From positions 186,001 through 250,000 of the forward strand of contig JAMFTG010000060.1 in NCBI GenBank assembly GCA_023974075.1: a stretch of DNA of 64,000 bases, written 5' to 3'. The translations under genes and the position numbers were made by a program. Every line of letters starts with the position of its first letter. Position 1 is the stretch's first letter. Of this stretch, positions 1-11,694 are shown piece after piece. Origin of the DNA: Chaenocephalus aceratus. Lineage: Eukaryota > Chordata > Actinopteri > Perciformes > Channichthyidae. The notes under the pieces are model-generated. The model was not told the DNA's origin, made no database searches, and saw only the letters and a list, made by a program, of their open reading frames with translations.

Positions 1-1712
1 CTTACATGTTGAACACAAATACCTGTACTTTCTACTTCTTACATGTTGAACCCAAATACCTGTACTTTCTACTTCTTACATGTTGAACACAAATACCTGT
101 ACTTTCTACTTCTTACATGTTGAACTCAAATACCTGTACTTTCTACTTCTTACATGTTGAACACAAATACCTGTACTTTCTACTTCTTACATGTTGAACA
201 CAAATACCTGTACTTTCTACTTCTTACAGTACATGTTGAACACAAATACCTGTACTTTCTACTTCTTACATGTTGAACACAAATACCTGTACTTTCTACT
301 TCTCTCATGTTGAACCCAAATACCTGTACTTTCTACTTCTTACATGTTGAACACAAATACCTGTACTTTCTACTTCTCACATGTTGAACACAAATACCTG
401 TACTTTCTACTTCTTACATGTTGAACCCAAATACCTGTACTTTCTAATTCTTACATGTTGAACCCAAATACCTGTACTTTCTACTTCTTACATGTTGAAC
501 TCAAATACCTGTACTTTCTACTTCTTACATGTTGAACACAAATACCTGTACTTTCTACTTCTTACATGTTGAACACAAATACCTGTACTTTCTACTTCTT
601 ACATGTTGAACCCAAATACCTGTACTTTCTACTTCTTACATGTTGAACACAAATACCTGTACTTTCTACTTCTTACATGTTGAACTCAAATACCTGTACT
701 TTCTACTTCTTACATGTTGAACACAAATACCTGTACTTTCTACTTCTTACAGTACATGTTGAACACAAATACCTGTACTTTCTACTTCTTACATGTTGAA
801 CACAAATACCTGTACTTTCTACTTCTCTCATGTTGAACCCAAATACCTGTACTTTCTACTTCTCACATGTTGAACACAAATACCTGTACTTTCTACTTCT
901 TACATGTTGAACCCAAATACCTGTACTTTCTAATTCTTACATGTTGAACCCAAATACCTGTACTTTCTACTTCTTACATGTTGAACTCAAATACCTGTAC
1001 TTTCTACTTCTTACATGTTGAACACAAATACCTGTACTTTCTACTTCTTACAGTACATGTTGAACACAAATACCTGTACTTTCTACTTCTTACATGTTGA
1101 ACACAATACCTGTACTTTCTACTTCTCTCATGTTGAACCCAAATACCTGTACTTTCTACTTCTCTCATGTTGAACCCAAATACCTGTACTTTCTACTTCT
1201 TACATGTTGAACACAAATACCTGTACTTTCTACTTCTTACATGTTGAACACAAATACCTGTACTTTCTACTTCTTACATGTTGAACCCAAATACCTGTAC
1301 TTTCTACTTCTTACATGTTGAACCCAAATACCTGTACTTTCTACTTCTTACATGTTGAACACAAATACCTGTACTTTCTACTTCTTACATGTTGAACCCA
1401 AATACCTGTACTTTCTAATTCTTACATGTTGAACTCAAATACCTGTACTTTCTAATTCTTACATGTTGAACCCAAATACCTGTACTTTCTACTTCTCACA
1501 TGTTGAACCCAAATACCTGTACTTTCTACTTCTTACATGTTGAACTCAAATACCTGTACTTTCTACTTCTCACATGTTGAACCCAAATACCTGTACTTTC
1601 TAATTCTTACATGTTGAACCCAAATACCTGTACTTTCTACTTCTCACATGTTGAACCCAAATACCTGTACTTTCTACTTCTCACATGTTGAACCCAAATA
1701 CCTGTACTTTCT
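1..1712. repeat. 37-bp satellite array
   Basis: About 46 head-to-tail copies of a 37-bp unit reading roughly ACATGTTGAACNCAAATACC followed by TGTACTTTCTACTTCTT. Copies differ mainly at one position (AACACA, AACCCA or AACTCA) and at the unit junction (CTTACA, CTCACA or CTCTCA). A 4-bp junction extension (CAGTACATG) recurs near 228, 746 and 1048, and the order of variants after it is largely repeated, so the array has a higher-order layer. It begins before the window. It probably occupies the DNA between gene A's signal exon and its D1 exon. Confidence 0.97.
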
Positions 1713-1962
1713 CCCTGAGGTTTCTCCCATGTCCCCTTTAAACTGTGGGTTTTCTCTGGAAGTTTTTCCTTGAACGATGTGAGGGTTCTAAGGACAGATG
1801 GTGTCGTATTGTCATACTGATATTCTGCACAAACTGTGCTGTTGTATTTGTTGTAAAGTGTCCTTATTGTAAAGTATTTTTACTGTACAGCACTTTGGCT
1901 CGACAAAAAATCGTTTTAAAAATGTGTTGTATAAATAAAACTTGATTTGATTTTGATTTGAC
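1713..1962 (+). mobile_element. L2-type LINE 3' tail
   Basis: The stretch runs from CCCTGAGGTTTCTCCCATG to a terminal AATAAAACTTGATTTGATT tract. The same sequence occurs reversed at 27866-28130 and 42525-42680, where it lies at the 3' end of an RT-bearing L2-like LINE. It is 5'-truncated and has no coding capacity. The short reading frame at 1745-1945 is not a gene. Confidence 0.75.
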
Positions 1963-2549
1963 ATATTATGCTCATTTTCCTGTTGTCCCTAGAGTGAATT
2001 TGGGATGTTAGCCTTTGCAAAACCATATACATGCATAAAAACCTATAACACACCACAGGAGAGAGAAACCCCAAAAAGCAAAGCCTATAGGGCAAATAAT
2101 AGACATATAAATCAAATCTTAGCCAAGTGCCAGATTGAAGTGTTGAACACATTAAAGCATAATCAATAATTAAATACAACAATTCTGCAATGGTCAGCAT
2201 TTCTTGTTTTTTTTTAGTACTTTAAGTTTATTTTAATGCCTTAACTTTTGTTCTCGAAAGCAGGACTTTTACTTGTATTGTTACCCTGTATTATTGCTGC
2301 TTTTATATAGGTACAATGTCGGAAGTACTTCTGGGTTGAATACACACAGTATGTTTCTAAAACGGGAAATTCTGCAAAATTAATACGACAGCCTTTTGGT
2401 ACAATTTGATGCTGAGTACAGTTTTGAATGCAGCAGTGTACTTTTATCTTTATCTTTTATCTTCCTTCAACTCTGCTCATATGCATATATCAGAAACATG
2501 ACATAAGTTGACTGAAATGATTCTTTATATTGTTCTCTTGTCTTCTCAG
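1963..2549. other. 5' flank or intron 1 of gene A, no gene seen
   Basis: AT-rich DNA with no signal-peptide exon recognisable. In sister genes B, C and D the signal exon lies about 200-235 bp upstream of D1. At the matching place here nothing resembles the MDEFK-type start. The signal exon may lie upstream of the satellite, outside the window, or may be lost. Confidence 0.5.
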
Positions 2550-5500
2550 CGGGAGCCATCTTGCCTTATGAGCCGGATCCTTTCTCCTTCGCTGTGAGAT
2601 CAGGAGAGGAAGTCACTTTGCCTTGTGAAAGAAACCGAGTTGCTTCACAGTTACCGAACTGTGAAGCAACTCGGTGGTACTTCCTGGAAACCATATATAT
2701 ATCCCAGAAAGTAGTGCTGCTTGCAAATGGGAAGATGGTTGTAGAAGCTAAAGCCGACAGACTGAGTGTTACAGAGAAATGTTCACTGGTTATAAAGAAG
2801 GTCACAGAGGAGGATGCTGGTTATTACACCTGCAGACAGTCCCGAGAACTTAACCTGGCTGTTGTTACCAGTGAGTATTTAGCAGAGATGGGAGAAGTAT
2901 TCAGATCGTGTACAGTCTTGAGTAAAAGTAAAAGTACCAGAGTGTATGAATACTCTGTTACAAGTGAAGCCCTTCAATCAAAATGCAATAAAAGTAGAAA
3001 AGTATTCTCATCAAAATATAGTGAAAGTAGAAGTACTCAGATCTTGTTCTATAGTAAAAGTAGAAGTACTCAGATCTTGTTCTATAGTAAAAGTAGAAGT
3101 ACTCAGATCTTGTACTTGAGTGAAAGTAGAAGTACTCAGGTATTGTACTTGAGTAAAAGTAGAAGTACTCAGGTCTTGTACTTGAGTCAAAGTAGAAGTA
3201 CTCAGATCTTGTACTTGAGTAAAAGTAGAAGTACTCAGATCTTGTACTTGAGTCAAAGTAGAAGTACTCAGATCTTGTACTTGAGTCAAAGTAGAAGTAC
3301 TCAGATCTTGTACTTGAGTAAAAGTAGAAGTACTCAGATCTTGTACTTGAGTAAAAGTAGAAGTACTCAGGTCTTGTACTTGAGTAAAAGTAGAAGTACT
3401 CAGATCTTGTACTTGAGTAAAAGTAGAAGTACTCAGATCTTGTACTTGAGTAAAAGTAGAAGTACTCAGATCTTGTACTTGAGTAAAAGGAGAAGTACTC
3501 AGATATTGTACTTGAGTAAAAGTAGAAGTACTCAGATCTTGTACTTGAGTAAAAGTAGAAGTACTCAGATCTTGTTCTTGAGTAAAAGTACACAGATCTT
3601 GTACTTGAGTAAAAGTAGAAGTACTCAGATCTTGTACTTGAGTAAAAGTAGAAGTACTCAGATCTTGTACTTGAGTAAAAGTAGAAGTACCAGAGTGTAG
3701 GAATACTCTGTTACAGTAAAAGTCCTGCATTCAAAATGTTCCTCAAGTAAAAGTAGAAAAGTATTCTCATCAAAATATAGTGAAAGACAGTGAAAGTAGT
3801 CGTTGTGCAGATTGGTCCATTTCAGAATAATATATATGATATGTTTTATAATGATTGATCATGAAAGTGTTCTCAAAGCTGGTGAAGGTGCAGCTAGTCT
3901 GAAGTACTTTGTAGACTGCAGGGTAGCTGGTGGATTTACTGCAGGTGGAACTAAAGTCTGATTCAACACTTGATTAGATTTCACATCATTCATCCAGATC
4001 TGTGAAGTAACTAAAGGTATTAATACATGTAGTGGAGGAAAAGTACACCATTTACCTCTGAATTGTAGAGGAGTAAAAGTATAAAGTAACATTAAGGGAA
4101 ATACTCAAGTAAAGTCAAGTACCTCAAAACAGTACTTGAAGTTTAGCTGGATGCTAATGCAGTTTAGCTGCTAATGCTAACTGTCTGGCCAAGTTGTTCT
4201 GTTAAACTTTAAAAGTGTTGTGACTGAACATCCCGCACTTCTCAGAAATATATGTGTGGCGTAGAAGTACAACAACAAGTAACTTTTCACCATGGTATTT
4301 ACATCTTGAACTGTCTACATAGGACAATGTACTGAAACATTAGAGTAAGTCTGATTACAGTAGTGAAATTAACTTTACTCGTGTTGTCTTTCTCTCACAC
4401 ACAGTCTCTGAACTTAAGAGCCCCGATGAGGTGACGTTACGCTGCTCCGTGGCTCCGGCTAAAGATTGCAAACACCGAGTGAAGTGGCAGTTCAGGGATA
4501 AAGACGTAGAGATGGACGACAACGACTTCAGGACATCGGAGGCGGATTGCGAGGCCAATGTGACGTTCCCGACTTCTCTTTTTATTTACACGCCGAAGAA
4601 CTACGAGTTGCTCAAGTGTAAAGTGAATGTCAATAACAATGGAGTTGAGCAGCTGTTCAGCCCTCAGTTCTCAGGTAACAAAAGCACAATGTTAAAGTGT
4701 AACAGATAATAGTGCTTACACATTTGATGCATGTTAATCAGCCATCATTATTTGTTAAGCTTCTCAATCAATTGTGTTGGCTTGTGTTTATCTTTATCTT
4801 TCAGGGGGAAATGCAACATTAACGACACATGACGGTGAGAAACAATGTGGTTTAAATACTGTAGCTTTGGTTAAAACTGTAGATGTGTGGTTACAAATGT
4901 CACTGAATATTGTTTAAATATTCCAGCACAACAATGTTATTTTTAAATAAGTAACTTAAGTTATTATTTTTGAAGTCACACATATTGAAGTTCATTGATC
5001 TGGTTAAATTTAAAACGGCACACATCATGTACAGAGCAAGACATAATCTACTTCCTAGGAAATTAAAAACATTGTTCGTAGACAGAGGGGTATAATTTGA
5101 GAGGAAATCTACATTTTAAACAACTCAAGGTCAGAACAACTCTGAGAAGTATGAGTTTAACAATCTGTGGGGTGGTTTTATGGAATGCTTTGGAGCAGGA
5201 GTTAAAACAAAGCACAAGCATAATTCAGTTTAAAAGGATGTGCAGAAACACTTTTTTGGAAAAATATGAGGATGAAGAAAGATAATTGAAGATGAGAAAT
5301 GATTGTATATGTATGTATAAATGTATGTAGGAATAACTTGCATAATGATTTAAAGGACAAGTAAGGGGTGGGAATTAATACGCATGTGCTTCCTCCTGCT
5401 CCCTTTTTTTCGGACACACATGATTTATTATTATTATTAATATGAAGACATTTTTAGTTTTTTTTGTTGAATATACAAATTATTACGATGAATGTGGATA

Positions 5501-8500
5501 AATACTGTATTATAACAATACGGTATTCTGTTTTTCACGTTTGTTGTTTGTTATTTTTTTTAATCTGTTCGAAATAAAGACTGAAAGAAAGAAGTATTTA
5601 ACATGCACATTAACAAATGTAAGAGTCTACAGTCCGTCTAATTCCCATTAAGCAAACTTTGAAAAACGTTGGTAACAATGCGAAGATTCTCACAATGACA
5701 TGCTAACATAAGGTGACCAGATTTTCAAAATTAAAACCGGGGACATTTTGAGTTTTGCGGTCAATATCTCATTAACATATCCAATTTGTTTCACTGTTAA
5801 AGAAAAAAGGGGACAATTCTAATGTAATTTGAACATTTTAACTGTTGGATACAAACAGAAGGACGATAGCTCATATATGAGACTGGGAGGCGTGTGGCGC
5901 AGTAGATTAGTGCGTTGGTGTTCGGATCAGGTTCAAACCCCACTGCAGTCAGCATGTCGTTGTGTCCCTGAGACTCTTCACCCCAAATTGCTCCTGTGGG
6001 GATTGCCCACAGTGTTGAGTATGTAAGTCGCTTTGGATAAAAGCGTCTAACAAGTGACATGTAAGTAATGTAATGTAATGAGACTTCAAAGGTCTTTTAT
6101 TTTGAACCTGTACATCATATTGTCCAGATTCTCTCTGAGTGACTAGATGGGGTGTCCTGCTATCACCCTGAAGTGAAATAAGTATTTGATACTGGATAGT
6201 TTTTGTTTTATTCTTATCTAAAAACAGAGGGATGATAGCTCATATATGAGACTTCAAAGGTCTTTTATTTTGAAATTCTACGTCAGATTGTCCAGATTCT
6301 CTCTGAGTGATTAGATGGGGTGTCCTGCTATCACCCTGAAGTGAAATAAGTATTTGATACTGGATCGTTTTTGTTGTATTCTTATTTAAAAACAGAGGGA
6401 TGATAGCTCATATATGAGACTTCAAAGGTCTTTTATTTTGAAACTCCACGTCAGAGATTGTCCTGATTCTCTCTGAGTGACTAGATGGGGTGTCCTGCTA
6501 TCACCCTGGAGTGAAATAAGTCTTTGATAATTTGACAGTTTTTTATTTATTCTTGTATAAAAACAGAAGGACGATAGCCCATATATGAGATTTCAAAAGT
6601 ATTTTATTTTAAAATTCTACATCAGATTGTCCTGATTTTCTCTGATTGACTAGATGGGGTCTTCTGCTATCACCCTGAAGTGAAATAAGTATTTGATTGT
6701 CTTCGAATGACTCTTTGTTTATGGACGGTTTCCATTAAATAATAATCAAAATATAGATGGACAATAGATCTAATTTGAGATTTTAAACGGCATACATTTT
6801 AAATTGTGCTTCAGAAAGTAATGTTATGTTAGGAGTGTTGTGAGATGGTGTCAACATCAATTGAAATTAGTCACCCAGTGGAAATGTCAGATATGTCTTC
6901 ATAACTGTATACTTACATTTTACATTCACTCAGTTATAATGTGGTAGTTATACATACTTTGTTTTAATTAGTATTGATCACATTATATAGTACATATTTC
7001 TTAATTCAAGCTCCAGTATATATGAATATGTTTGGTGTGTTTTTTAGGTATATTTGTTATTGACCGAGTAAACGCTTTTATTTTGAAGGCAGTTTTTACA
7101 GGCCTCTACCGTAATGCATAGGATATTCGCGCACCGCAATACAACGTGCGGGCTGGCTTGATTGTGTTTTCCGAAGTGGGGGCTGGCTTGACCGCAGTCT
7201 GTTTACCCAGTGTTTCCTGACATGAAACGTTTTATTTCACCTTGCTATGTGTTTTTAACGTATATTAAAAAACGGGGACAGTTTCAACCGGGGACAGGCC
7301 AATACAAACAGGGACTGTCCCTGGAAAACGGGGACGTCTGGTCACCCTATGCTAACATGATCACTATGGTAATGCTAACATTCTCACTTTAAACATGCTA
7401 ACACATTATCAGTATGACAATGCTAACACGCTTACAACGACAATGCTAACATGTTCACTATGAAAATCTGAACATGCTTACAATGACAATGCTAACATGC
7501 CTACTTTGACAATGCTAACATGATCACTATGACGATGCTAACAAGCTTCCAATGCTATCATGTTCACTATGACAATGCTAACAAGCTTCCAATGCTATCA
7601 TGTTCACTATGACAATGCTAACACGCTTACAATGACAATCCTAACATGATCACTATGACGATGCTAACACGCTTACAATGACAATGCTATCATGTTCACT
7701 ATGATTGCGCTAACACACTGATTTTTATCAGACATAATGTTTAATATGTTTTCTCCATCATGTGATCCCGGTCTTTTGCTAATAATAATAACTGTATTTA
7801 TAATTTTGTCGATGCTTTACAGGTGTGTCTGTGAGATTCATCATCATGTTAGCGGTGCGCGTGGCACAAATCCTCCTCTTGACGGTCATTACTGTTCTTC
7901 TCTTTAAAGCTCGAGGTGAGAGAATTCATACCGACATACATTATTTTCAGATGCAATAACACTCATCCTGCCAACATATTTGGACTACTGACAGAAGAAC
8001 AAACCTATAAAATCGTAACTTATTCAATCTCAAAAAATTGTAGATCATGTAAAAATGGCCTCTGAAGCACAATTTTGGTTATTGTGATATAAGTTAAATC
8101 AGCAAGATATGATGAATGGAAATAGGGAATGTGTGTGTTTATTACATAGACTGTATATATAAAGGTTTCTTATCCATATGACAGACAAAGCAATAGTGTG
8201 TAAGCTTTAAAATGTGGGCAAATGGCTAACATTTTATTCATAATTTCTATCGATTTGAAGTTTCACTTAGGTGCTTTTTACTGGGATCCCCAAGCTCCCT
8301 TATACATGGTATTTAAACATTGTATTTGAAAAGCACCAAGACAAACAGAAGGAGAACACAATGATATTGACACAACAAGACATTTAAAAATAAACATGCG
8401 ATTTCATCAGCAAGATACCACTTGGATCAGATGGATGAAAGAGGGTTAATACAAAATGGAAGTTTATAGCTAACATTTTCATCTGTTGTTATCTTCTAAG

Positions 8501-8900
8501 GAAACCAGAGACCACCTGCTGACCTGACTGTGAGTTGAAAATCATAAGAAAAGTGGATACAACAATTATAATTAATTGTAATGTTGGTGGCTTTTGTTGA
8601 ATGTCATGCCTCTCTTTTCCTATTTTCCAACGTTAGGCTATACTATTATTGAAGACAAAAATATATCGATAACATGTTGGCAGTATATGTTTATGTTATA
8701 GCCTTGAAGGAATGGAAAAGTCCTAAACTCCGTAAGAATACCTAATAGTAAAACTGTGTGGGTGTAATATATCATCAACATAAAACAGCTAGAATTAAAC
8801 ATTTCTTTATTTAAATTTTAACTTTTTTTTTTTTTTTCCATAGGTGCACTACGATGGAAATGGACGTGGCGGCACAGTGAAGTACGAAAACGTTGGATAA
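2550..8900 (+). CDS. Two-Ig-domain membrane receptor, copy A (signal exon not in window)
   Basis: Six exons chain in phase with consensus splice sites: D1 2550-2870, D2 4405-4674, stalk 4805-4834, transmembrane 7823-7915, tail 8501-8529 and 8844-8900 (TAA). D1 has the V-type signature (LPC...W...EDAGYYTC). Each domain carries four cysteines: the canonical B-F pair plus one before the conserved Trp and one in strand E (EKC in D1, ADC in D2), suggesting a second disulphide. The transmembrane exon has an Arg inside its hydrophobic stretch (MLAVRVAQILLL), as in receptors that pair with ITAM adaptors. The tail has TVKYENV, which fits both an ITIM and a YxN Grb2-type site. D1 contains a perfect inverted repeat (2634-2675). 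Introns hold a minisatellite, a LINE fragment and a hAT-like element. No lesion is visible. This is a teleost immunoglobulin-superfamily receptor; I do not assign an orthologue. Confidence 0.8.
2634..2675. repeat. Perfect 19-bp inverted repeat inside the D1 exon
   Basis: Left arm 2634-2652 is the exact reverse complement of right arm 2657-2675, with a 4-nt ACCG loop. The right arm encodes CEATRW, which aligns with the CNSTTW or CNGTTW of copies D and E. The left arm encodes residues with no counterpart in the other copies. It lies between the first conserved Cys and Trp, the CDR1-equivalent region, and keeps the frame open. Confidence 0.95.
2930..3785. repeat. 33-bp minisatellite in intron of gene A, with duplicated flanks
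   Basis: About 20 copies of a 33-bp unit (AGTAAAAGTAGAAGTACTCA then GATCTTGTACTTG) occupy roughly 3040-3690. The same approximately 95-bp flank (AGTACCAGAGTGTA...AAAATATAGTGAAAG) stands on both sides, at about 2930-3028 and 3683-3785. Because 33 is a multiple of three, long open frames appear on both strands; they are artefacts of the period. Confidence 0.95.
3786..4150. mobile_element. AAGTAC-rich dispersed repeat remnant
   Basis: This stretch has many AGTAAAAGT, AAGTAC and AAATACTCAAGTAAAG motifs, recalling a common interspersed repeat of fish genomes. The adjacent 33-bp minisatellite is built from the same words and probably expanded from it. No coding content. Confidence 0.45.
4990..5595 (+). 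mobile_element. LINE 3' fragment
   Basis: A short open stretch (5097-5285) reads LRSMSLTICGVVLWNAL and then QFKRMCRNTFLEKYEDEE, a pattern typical of the C-terminal end of fish non-LTR reverse-transcriptase ORFs. The upstream part (HIMYRARHNLLPRKLK) continues the match but a stop interrupts it. It ends in an AATAAAGACTGAAAGAAAG tail. It lies in the intron between the stalk and transmembrane exons of gene A. Confidence 0.6.
5852..6760. repeat. 170-bp tandem repeat inside the hAT-like element
   Basis: About five units of roughly 170 bp begin near 5852, 6221, 6390 and 6560, each starting AAACAGA(A/G)GGA(C/T)GATAGC. Each includes GAGACTTCAAAGGTCTTTTA and CTAGATGGGGTGTCCTGCTA. The first unit is split by the SINE at 5885-6077. 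Divergence grows toward the right end. Confidence 0.85.
5885..6077 (+). mobile_element. tRNA-derived SINE with L2-type tail
   Basis: The head contains an RNA polymerase III box A (TGGCGCAGTAG, 5895-5905) and box B (GGTTCAAACCC, 5940-5950). The tail TAAGTCGCTTTGGATAAAAGC followed by repeated TAATG matches the 3' end of the LINE at about 60040-61230 on the minus strand. The insertion is flanked by ATGAGACT on both sides (5877-5884 and 6078-6085). The head is tRNA-like but this is not a functional tRNA gene. Confidence 0.85.
7350..7725. repeat. GCTAACA minisatellite
   Basis: Degenerate tandem copies of phrases such as CAATGCTAACATGTTCACTA and ACAATGCTAACACGCTTA, period about 18-36 bp. It lies in the intron before the transmembrane exon of gene A. 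A short piece also precedes the hAT-like element (about 5670-5708), so the transposon split this minisatellite. Confidence 0.8.
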
Positions 8901-11590
8901 CCTTCTGTTTCTGTCCCCCACCCAAACACCTCCTTCACCCACCTGGCTACGGCCGTAACATAATAACATATGCTTTATTAATCCGTCACAGCAGCATAGA
9001 AGACATTGCACATTAATTAGAGGTAAATAGAAATAAAAAAACATTAAAATATGCAAGACAGTGAATATATACGTATCAATGATGAAGGATATATTCATTC
9101 GTTCAGATAATCAATATTTACAAAATTGTATTTTCCTATTTAGACATATTTAAAATAACTCAACATATTTTGGGTAGGGTCACGTTCAAATTTAAACCAA
9201 TTAAATAAGTTAAAATAAGATAAATATTCATGTATCCCTGTAGGGAAATACACAGAATAATACAAATAAAACCTTCAAATTAAAATTACAACAACAACAA
9301 TAGGAAAAGGTAAAACAGAGATGTAAACATTTTGAAATTGAGAAAAATATCAGAATTTTGAGATTTTCTGAAAAAAGACAGGAAGTTGCGATTTCCAGAT
9401 AAAAGTGAAAATATTGAAATGTTATGAAAAAAGATTTTTGAGATTTTCTGATTAAAGTGTGATTTTCAGAAAAAAGTGTAAACTCCCTCGAAACTACAGA
9501 AAACAACTTCTAAAAACGTCGTTACAAAGACATCCATATGAATTTATTTCCGCACGTTTTCGAGATTGGTTTGTGATTTGTAAGTTGCTTAGGTTGCTGG
9601 TAAATATGTTTTGCTTAAGTTGCAGGTTTGAATGAGCTGTGCTTCTTAAAGGAGGTAATTACAGTTATATTACATTATAAATGATGATATGATCTTCTAA
9701 AAAATAATGCACACAATGTACAACATGATTTTGTATTACAGCTGATTTTTATTCCATATTTTATTCCTCTATGTCAGTGAGCGCCCCCTAGTGGTTCACA
9801 TTTGAAATTAATTAATTAATTAATTTAAGTTTTCCGCACTCTCGCGTGAATATTTCCGCAATGGAGCAAGCTTAAGTTTAACTTTCAATTGCATCATATA
9901 GCCCAGCGCAACACCTTCATCACACATGTTCTTCTTTGTACCAGTTTCAGGCGATTTGTGATCTGTTCTAGAAAAACGATGTGTTTTTGGATATTTGTGG
10001 AGTTAGGTGGTCCGCGAGTGTTTTTTTTATTGGTTAAGTGGTCCTTGGTATGAAAAAGTTTGAGAAACACTGCTCTGTCAAACCATTGCAATGTAAATAC
10101 TGTTTTATTTGACTATATTTCTAATTATTTTTAATATTCTTCTAGTTCTCTTCCTGTGTTTTTAGCTCTTGTTTTTATGCACCATGACATCAATTCAAAT
10201 TCCTCGTACGTGTAAACCTGGTAATAAACCCGTTTCTGATTCTAAAAGCAAGAGAGTAGTAGAGAACAAGAACATCCTAGCCTCCATATTAGTTTCTATT
10301 TTTGAGTTCCTTTTAATTAATAAAACACTGTAATTATTGTAATTGTATTGTTCGTATTGACATGTAAAATAAACTAGTGTGTCATTCTTCCTTTCTGTCC
10401 TTTCACTCACTTTTTGACACTTCCCCCAACGGCCTTCATCACCATTCTTCTTCCTGTCCACCAGATGTCCCCCTCCTCACCTTTTTGTATTTCCCACATA
10501 GTGTGGAGTTGTTAAGCCTCTTTTTGTTTCTCTTTGGAGTAGTTTTGTTTTGTCTTTGTGGTCTTTTTTTTTTCTGTCGTCTTGTTTTTGTCCCTTGAAG
10601 TCTCTTTGTGGCCATTTGTTTTCTTTACGGTGATTTTGAAGGTTTCTTATTTCTCTAATTTCCCCTCCTCGACTCCTCCGCTCGCATCTCCTGTGGCTAA
10701 GACACAAGGATAGCAGTCGAGGAGGGGATTTAGAGAAATGAGAAACCTTCTTTGTGTCACTTCGTAGTCCTTTTTTTTGGCTTTTTGTAGTCTCTTTGTG
10801 TATCGTGGTAAATTACTACAAAGACACAAAATCACCACTGTCTCTTTGTAGTCATTTTGTGTTTGTTTTGTCCATGTTATTGTCGTTGTGAGTCTCTTCG
10901 CAGCTGTTTTGCATCTACTCGTGGTTGTTTTGGTCTTGTTATAGTCGCTTTAGGTTTCTTTGAGTCTCTTATTGGTTGGTACATGTGTCACTTTGAGGGA
11001 CATTTTGTAGTTAATGTCCAAGGCAGCAATCTCCATTTATTGGAACTTATTGACACTGCACTTTTCTAGGTGTCCAAGCTGTTTTTAATTGGACAACGTT
11101 TTAGCTTTCTCTTTCCGTTAGCCTTGTTTGTTTCTGATTGTTACCAAACATTGGATGGTTAAACCTCCAGAGCTCTGCTGCTGTTAACTACATTTTCACA
11201 CCATTACACTTCCCCTTCAGTTCTCAGAAAGACTGCCAAGACAATCAGAAACCAACAGGTAACGCAAGGAAATGTCATCTTGTCTTTGTTCTTTACCAGC
11301 TGCTACGGTATTAACATACTGTCAACATATTTGACACATGTATTAATCTGTGCTGTCAAACATCACCATGAATCCTGATAACATGCCATATAGAGAAAAC
11401 TATCTGCACCTTTTTAACTTCCTTAGTCCTTGTCGTCTTTTTCTCAGGCAATAAAACACACCAATGTCCCAACTGCAGCATGTGGGATTGGACACAGTTG
11501 GAACATAGGAGAGAACTAAATAAAAAATGTAACAACGTTTTGGGGGGATTTTGACATCTACAAATATAGTCTAAAACCACTTAGAGAAGG
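8901..11590. other. Spacer between genes A and B; transposon scraps only
   Basis: No gene is supported. The stretch includes A's 3' flank, an AT-rich segment (9100-9780), the end of a DNA transposon (about 9900-10080, ending near GTTTGAGAAACACTGCTCTG), a T/G-rich minisatellite of CTCTTTGTAGTC-like words (about 10510-10990) and a foldback element at 10638-10750. The small open frames lie in low-complexity DNA. Confidence 0.6.
10638..10750. mobile_element. Foldback MITE-like element
   Basis: Arms 10638-10674 and 10715-10750 are near-perfect inverted repeats (GAAGGTTTCTTATTTCTCTA ... CCCCTCCTCGACT) around a 40-nt spacer. A longer, diverged relative lies at about 47345-47490, so this is a dispersed family. 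Confidence 0.75.
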
Positions 11591-11694
11591 GGACATCATA
11601 TTTAACACAGGAAGTAGATGCAGCATCGCTAAGCGCTATTTCAGAAACGTTTCATCAGAACAAGAGAGAGGAGGCAGACAGACGGAGATTCACG

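Larger units (their letters stand above)
5709..7349. mobile_element. hAT-like non-autonomous DNA transposon with 8-bp target duplication
   Basis: The element starts TAAGGTGACCAGA and ends TCTGGTCACCCTA, giving imperfect terminal inverted repeats. It is flanked on both sides by TGCTAACA (5701-5708 and 7350-7357), an 8-bp duplication typical of hAT elements. It has no transposase frame. Its interior holds a 170-bp tandem repeat and a SINE. It inserted into a TGCTAACA-rich minisatellite, so the target motif also occurs nearby, which slightly weakens the duplication evidence. Confidence 0.75.

Noticed and set aside
1..1712. CRISPR-like array of about 37-bp repeats
   Set aside because: There are no unique spacers; the units are contiguous, and the surrounding genes are vertebrate.
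2561..3730. Long open frames (379, 239 and 211 codons) on both strands
   Set aside because: Apart from the D1 exon they are products of a 33-bp tandem repeat, whose period is a multiple of three; the D1 splice donor at 2871 is consensus.
5888..5960. A tRNA gene
   Set aside because: Box A and box B are present but the sequence is fused to an L2-type tail with target duplications, so it is a SINE.
8940..9100. 95-codon frame on the minus strand downstream of gene A
   Set aside because: It is AT-rich and biased toward Phe/Tyr/Leu, overlaps a repeat-like TTTATTAATCC stretch, and has no domain signature.
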